Shown here one piece after another: positions 59,054 through 64,000 of a DNA stretch of 64,000 nucleotides. Source of the DNA: Rhodocollybia butyracea. Its lineage: Eukaryota; Basidiomycota; Agaricomycetes; Agaricales; Omphalotaceae. The position numbers and the translations under genes are program-made. How positions within the stretch are numbered: the first letter of the stretch is position 1; each line of letters starts with the position of its first letter. Location: positions 434,001 to 498,000 of the forward strand of contig JADNRY010000005.1 in assembly GCA_015501585.1 (NCBI GenBank), in the 5' to 3' direction. The notes below the pieces were generated by a model that saw only the letters and a list, made by a program, of their open reading frames with translations, had not been told where the DNA came from and ran no database searches.

Positions 59054-61727
59054 TCATGCATTTTGCAGCACGATTTTTGCCAGCCGATCGACGAGTTTTC
59101 GCTTGCTTTCCTCCCCCAGCTCACTCCGCTTGTCAAGCAGCCGCTGAGCGCGCGCAATGATACCATTCTGACCGTCGAACGGGATTTCATGGGCATCGAA
59201 TTGGTGTACATCTTCGAAAAAAACCAAGTTAAAAAATAGGACCCCGTATTCCCAACACAACCAAATTCAACTCACATTTCTTGAAAGCGTTATACCCTTC
59301 TGGATCCAAGACCTTTTTAAACACTTCTGCAACGTCCCTGCCGACTTTTGACTTATCCTGCGTCTCTACACCGAACTCGTCGACAGTCTTTGATCTAGTA
59401 CGGAGTCCGTTGCGAGAGCTCGTGCTGTCGCTTATCCTCCCATTCACCCCAAACACACCTCCAGGTATAAGTAAATCTTCGCGGACTTTTGTCGGTGCCC
59501 ATGATAGGCCTATCCCTAGATCGAGAGATCGACCTTTGCGGGAAGGTCGTGTGGACATGTCAAGAAAACTCGATGTACCAGCGGTATCATTTTGTTCTGG
59601 ACTCCGATTCCTATCTCTAACTCGCGCCTTTTCCTTTTCTTCAGTAACCTCCCTGGACCTATGCTTCTCTTTTTCCTTTTCTCTCCTCCGCCTTCCCCGT
59701 TCCCCGTCAGTATATATATCTTTTTTCTCATCGGAAGTGGCGTCGTCTTGACTGAAAGTGGGCGAAGGTACTGGTGGCTCGAACGGGAAAGCTCCATGCG
59801 ATGCGAGACCGATGAGGCGAGCGATACCGCTGCGCTTTCCTCCACTCCGACCAAGCGATGAAGAAAGTCCTTTGTCTGCAGCGGGTGTCGGAGAGTACGG
59901 TGGTGCAGGATCATCCTCCTCCTGAAAGGCTTTCTTTTGAGATTTGTGTTCCTCCCTCTTTGAAGATACCTTCGCATTGACAGCCTTCCGCCTCACCGGC
60001 TCATCATCCTTGCCTCTTGTCCCACTTCCAACGCTCTCGCCACTTCGGCTATACCGTCCACCACTCAAGCCCGAGCGACCTGAGGTTCCGCTCATGCTCC
60101 TAACCACACTACTTCCCCAACCAGGCCTCTCAAAATCGAACGAGCCATGTTTGGCAGATCTGATGTTGGCGAGATTGGATGTTTTTGGCTTTATTGGTGG
60201 ATGCCGCGACGAATGATGATGTTGAGCAGAAGCGGAAGAATGGTCACTTTCCCTGCTTTTACTCGAAGGTCGGGAGATATTCGAGTCTTCCGTTTCCTTG
60301 CCTTTACCCTTCACATCCAACTCCTTCGAATCTCTTTCCTCATTGACCATATCCATGGTCAACGGTCGATACCGGTAACTAGGCTGGGATTCCAGTGAGT
60401 CCTTGCGATGATGATGACTACTTAACCGAGGAGGTGCAGTACCTGACCTCGAGGGTGTCGCAGGAGTATGAGTTATCCGCGGTAATGGCATGGAAACCGA
60501 GCCGTCGGCTGTGGCGGGAGGTCGCGGCTGAGGAGCATGAACAGGCACAGCACGGTGTGCAGAGGACGACAATGAGGAAATTGAATCATTAGTCGACGCT
60601 CTTCTCCTGGATATTGATACAGGCTTTGAAACAGGCACATGATTACTCAACGATCCAGAATTGGATGAAGAAGGTGTCGGCATCGGCGAAACTACGTTAT
60701 TCGAATGGGATAATGAAAGCACAGGAGGTGGAGACTGAGTGCGGCGTGAGCTGGAGAAAAACCTTGTTGGTTTGAAAAGGTTTTCCAGCTTTGAAGGTTT
60801 GTGAGAGTTAGAAGAAGTTGAGGGTTCAGAAGAACTCTGTCTAGCTGGTCGTGGGAACTCGTCGTGACCATCATCGTCGCCACGGCCAAAAATGTGCAAT
60901 TTTTTCTTCGATGGACTTTGCGGAACTACTGGCGGCGGCAACTGTCGTCTAGGTTTTGGCGTTGGCGGCTGGATTGTCGTTGCTGTCGTGGTAGTCGTGG
61001 TGGACATCGGGCGAATATTGGAAGGTTTCGACGTCGAAGCTGTTCCAGAGGATATGGGTCTATTCTGAGAAGATCTGGCTGAAGACCAGCTGGATTGTCG
61101 GGAATGTATTGACTGGTCATTTTCTGGCACAAGTTCTTCGGAAATTGACGCGGAAGCTGTCGTTCTCTTGGATGAACGTGATCTCGACCGGGTCAGAAAG
61201 TGATAAAACTTTAGAGTACATCAGCGTCAGAGTACCAAAATAAAAGCAACCATACGCACTTTATGTTCCGAGTTGCTCTTTCTCCTCGCAGGTCTTTCAG
61301 AATCTTCGTGATCCGCTAGCATTTCCAGTTGCTCTCTCGTTCCATCAACAGCAACTTGCGCTGGGTCAGCCTAGAAACAGGTTATAAACTCTTTGGCAGG
61401 TTTTGAAGCCAGGTCACTTACAAGTATAACGGAATGTCGTCTCCTGTGTAAAAGCGTCGTAAACTAGAAATGATACACGTGTTAGGCACATGGGGATCCT
61501 CTGCCCTGATATAGTTTCAGTATACTCACATCCATCTTGAACAAATCCAGATTTATTTTCCTCGTGGTCGCGCTCGCTGCCGTCGACAACGTTGAGAACG
61601 ACTGGGAGATTGAAGGCTGAGTAACTCCGCAGGTATCAGTATTGAACGATGGCGCAGACGACGACGAGAGGCTGGCCGCGTAATCAAGACTCTGACGATC
61701 AGCTTGACCACTGACAACAGTGCGCAT
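59054..61727 (-). CDS. large disordered protein of unknown function
   Basis: 813 residues from exons 61727-61530, 61463-61422, 61370-61260, 61208-59276 and 59211-59054, in frame. The N-terminal 65 residues (KINLDLFKMD) and the small exons FTTLLHRRRHSVILADPAQVAVDGTREQLEMLADHE look structured. The long central exon is Ser/Thr/Pro/Arg-rich with Thr and His runs and basic clusters (RGRRRREKEKEKHRS). The C-terminus EVFKKVLDPEGYNAFKK...HQFDAHEIPFDGQNGIIARAQRLLDKRSELGEESKRKLVDRLAKIVLQNA is probably a folded, conserved module. Such layouts occur in fungal polarity and signalling scaffolds, but I do not recognise this family. Confidence 0.6.
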
Positions 61728-62165
61728 CGTCGTGAACGTTAAAGATAAACGTCAGACCTGACTATTATGTACAAGTATAACCCGACGGCATTTATCGGCC
61801 CCAAACCCCTAAATGGAAGACGAAGCCCGGACCTCAGCACATCGTCGACACGGAAATAGTGCGCCCCCATCTACACTGACGAACTAGCACCTTTGAAATT
61901 CGAAATGAAGCAGACTCAGAGCTACTCAGAGTCGGTAAGTAGCAATGAACACCGGACCATGTTCGGAGATAGAGAAAATTCTTTCCGATGGTCGAGGCTC
62001 ACTTCTGATAACTACGTTTTCGGATACTTGGCTATATTCCACTTACTTACAACTTATCAATGAACACACAACATTTAAATTTCGTTTCACCGTTTCATAT
62101 ATGCTTTTTCACGCGCAAGGGCATCCCATCTCTTGGTTCTAAACGCGACGATATCAGAAAACCTC
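61728..62165. other. intergenic region
   Basis: Promoter of the gene at 59054-61727 and 3' flank of the P450. Nothing else recognised. Confidence 0.5.
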
Positions 62166-64000
62166 TCAAAGAGTCACAAGCATACTCCACCACTCACTCA
62201 TAGTAACCGCCGCTGTGGGATCTGGCTTCTGGTCCACAGACGACGGAGCAAAGTCAAAGTTTGCAACAAGGGCAGCAATAACAGCCTTCATTTCGATGAT
62301 CGCCATAGTCTTGCCGATACAGGCATGGGGCCCAGCTAAAAAGGTTAGCGTTGAGGGAGGTGTTCCAGATTTATTATTTTCTGGGAGCCAACGTGAGGGA
62401 TTAAACCTAAAAAAACCATACACGCATAAGTGGATAAAATCCAGATCACGCAAAACGTACTCTTCAGCATCTTCACCCCAAACGTCTTTGAGTGTGTTGA
62501 CAACTCGGATCTACGATACAGCTAATCAGTGACCAGATGATGACTAGCAGCATCTGAAGTACCCACTGGAATGTAGTACAGTGTGCCTTTGGGAACTAGA
62601 ACACCATCGATGTAATCCGTCGTAGAGGCTTGTCTGAACGTCATTGGTACAGGCGGGTATAGTCTCAGAGATTCTTGTCTACGAACGAAACATCCGGTCA
62701 GATTGCCCAAGAGTAGAACCGGTCTCAAAGACATACACAACGCAATCTAGCCATTCCAGATCTTTTAGTTCCCGATACCCAAGTCTGGCCTTTCGAATAC
62801 CATCAGGTGATAATTTGAAAAGAGGAGTAACCTCTTCACGGAGCTTCTGTTGACTGGCAGGATCTTTGGCTAAGAGCCAGAGAGTCTAGAATAGCGATGT
62901 CGGTGAACGGAGATGAAATGAAGGCGGAAGAGCTTCCTACCCAGGCTAATCCAGAAGCGGTTGTTTCATGGCCCGCTCCTACGTATCATCAGTATTTTGC
63001 TGGTAGATAGGAAAACTAGCCGCCTGTACCTAGGAAGGTGAGCTAAAGAATACAATGAGTAAGAGTCTTGTCCCTCTCGTTGCTTCTCACCACTTGGTCC
63101 ATCATCTCCGCATCGGTCATTGCATATGGTGGAGCTCCCAGTCTACCTTCCGACTTTTGGACCTTCTGGTCCGCCATACGAGCCCGAACGAGTAAGCTCA
63201 TGATATCTTTCTTCGCAGCTGTATCCTCGTTATTTTCGGCATGTTCAGCCTCTTCTAACTTTTGTTGAAGAATGGAGGCAGAGACGGCTTTGATACGATG
63301 CATCGTGTCCACAAGGACTGCTGCATTAGCTACAGATGCATGAATGATTATTCAGTATGCAGTAATTAGTTTGGATGAAATATACCCAATAAAGGAAGCT
63401 TCCCCATAATGTGACGATGTCTCCATGCAAATTCGGTGCCAAGAAACGTGGATACACCAGGAATTTGGAGAATCGCGATGAACCGCGCAAGATTCCGGCC
63501 TGAAATAATATAAATATAACCAAGCCCAACCTTAGAAAACGTACCCGTTTGTAAAGAAATAAGCTCTTCATATGCTTCTGCCAATTCATTGTGGGGATTA
63601 TGCAGAGAGTCGGATTTGTATCCAAAAGCTGTGAGTGATATAATATCAAGGGTGACCTTGCTCACTACGGAGAGAGATGTTAAAAGGGACGCTAGAGACG
63701 AGGTCGAGGAAACATACTCCATTCGTACATGATTTCTACGCGGCCCTCGCCGCCTTGAGTCTTTTCAGCTTCGTTAATACGAGAACGCATGATTTCAAGC
63801 AACCTTGAGCAGAGATTATAAGGTTCCTGGGTTCAGAAAACAGGGGATTGCGTACCCGTCGATAGCGTCATAATACATATCGGTTTCTGCACTCTTGACT
63901 TCAAAGCGGGAATAGTAGTGAATGAAACAACTTACGCGCGTTCAAGTTGGGAATAGAGAAAGCAGGATTCATCGCTTTTCGCATTTGTTTATGACGATTG
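62166..64000 (-). CDS. cytochrome P450 monooxygenase (N-terminus beyond window)
   Basis: Class II-type heme monooxygenase; substrate unknown. Truncated at the right edge, so the membrane anchor and first exons are missing. In order: NPAFSIPNLN (C-helix region), EIMRSRINEAEKTQ, VTLDIISLTAFGYKSDSL, the I-helix GAGHETTASGLAW (about 62975-62938), the K-helix ESLRLYPPVPMTFRQA (E-x-x-R; about 62675), FFRFNPSRWLPE (PERF region) and the heme loop FLAGPHACIGKTMA with the axial Cys near 62320, ending at the stop at 62166. At least eight introns are implied. The heme loop is FLAGPHACIG instead of the usual FxxGxRxCxG, with His where Arg is usual. Next to it is the unrelated disordered-protein gene, so no pathway context. 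Confidence 0.82.

Overview
This is a nuclear window from a filamentous fungus, almost certainly an Agaricomycete-type basidiomycete. Most genes are cut by many introns of about 45-60 bp with GT..AG ends and CTNAC-like branch sites. The gene repertoire (MARVEL-like membrane protein, HsbA, bicupin oxalate decarboxylase, GH1, fungal P450, DIRS-like RT plus tyrosine recombinase element) fits that group. Exon models were built by hand from splice signals and conserved motifs; no search was run. I saw no tRNA, rRNA or CRISPR.

Layout. 1-3.4 kb: edge-truncated aldehyde dehydrogenase and an HMG-box factor, both on the minus strand. 3.4-6.4 kb: gene-free DNA with a diverged duplication. 6.4-15.1 kb: three DUF2235 (Tle1-like alpha/beta hydrolase) genes. 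Copies 2 and 3 came from a recent tandem duplication of about 3.4 kb whose breakpoints can be read. Copy 2 carries two frameshifts. 15.3-20.6 kb: a retroelement with gag-like, RT/RNase H and tyrosine-recombinase regions, interrupted by introns. 20.9-25.1 kb: MARVEL-like membrane protein, the N-alpha-acetyltransferase NAA10, and two tandem hotdog thioesterases. 25.7-30.4 kb: a Gfo/Idh/MocA oxidoreductase and a GH1 beta-glucosidase. 30.7-36.2 kb: two paralogues of a small GAGKGNWG-motif protein flanking an arylsulfotransferase-like secreted protein and a THEM6-like thioesterase. 36.8-40.4 kb: a large HAM1-like protein. 41.1-44.9 kb: oxalate decarboxylase and a hydrophobic surface binding protein. 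45.6-49.9 kb: an unrecognised protein and a CoA-dependent acyltransferase-like protein. 50.4-58.3 kb: Sec18/NSF, a coiled-coil protein, and the ERV26/SVP26 adaptor sharing a 114-bp divergent promoter with the ESCRT-III protein Did2/CHMP1. 59.0-64 kb: a large disordered protein and an edge-truncated cytochrome P450.

Functional themes. One set of genes is housekeeping trafficking (Sec18, Erv26, Did2) and protein acetylation (NAA10). Another is secreted or lifestyle functions: GH1, oxalate decarboxylase, HsbA, ASST-like protein and P450.

Two window-wide oddities stand out. Several otherwise well-conserved genes are broken by exactly one base, mostly a missing G or C in a short homopolymer. This suggests assembly indels or recent decay and must be resolved before calling pseudogenes. 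GC-AG introns also seem unusually common (nine placed).
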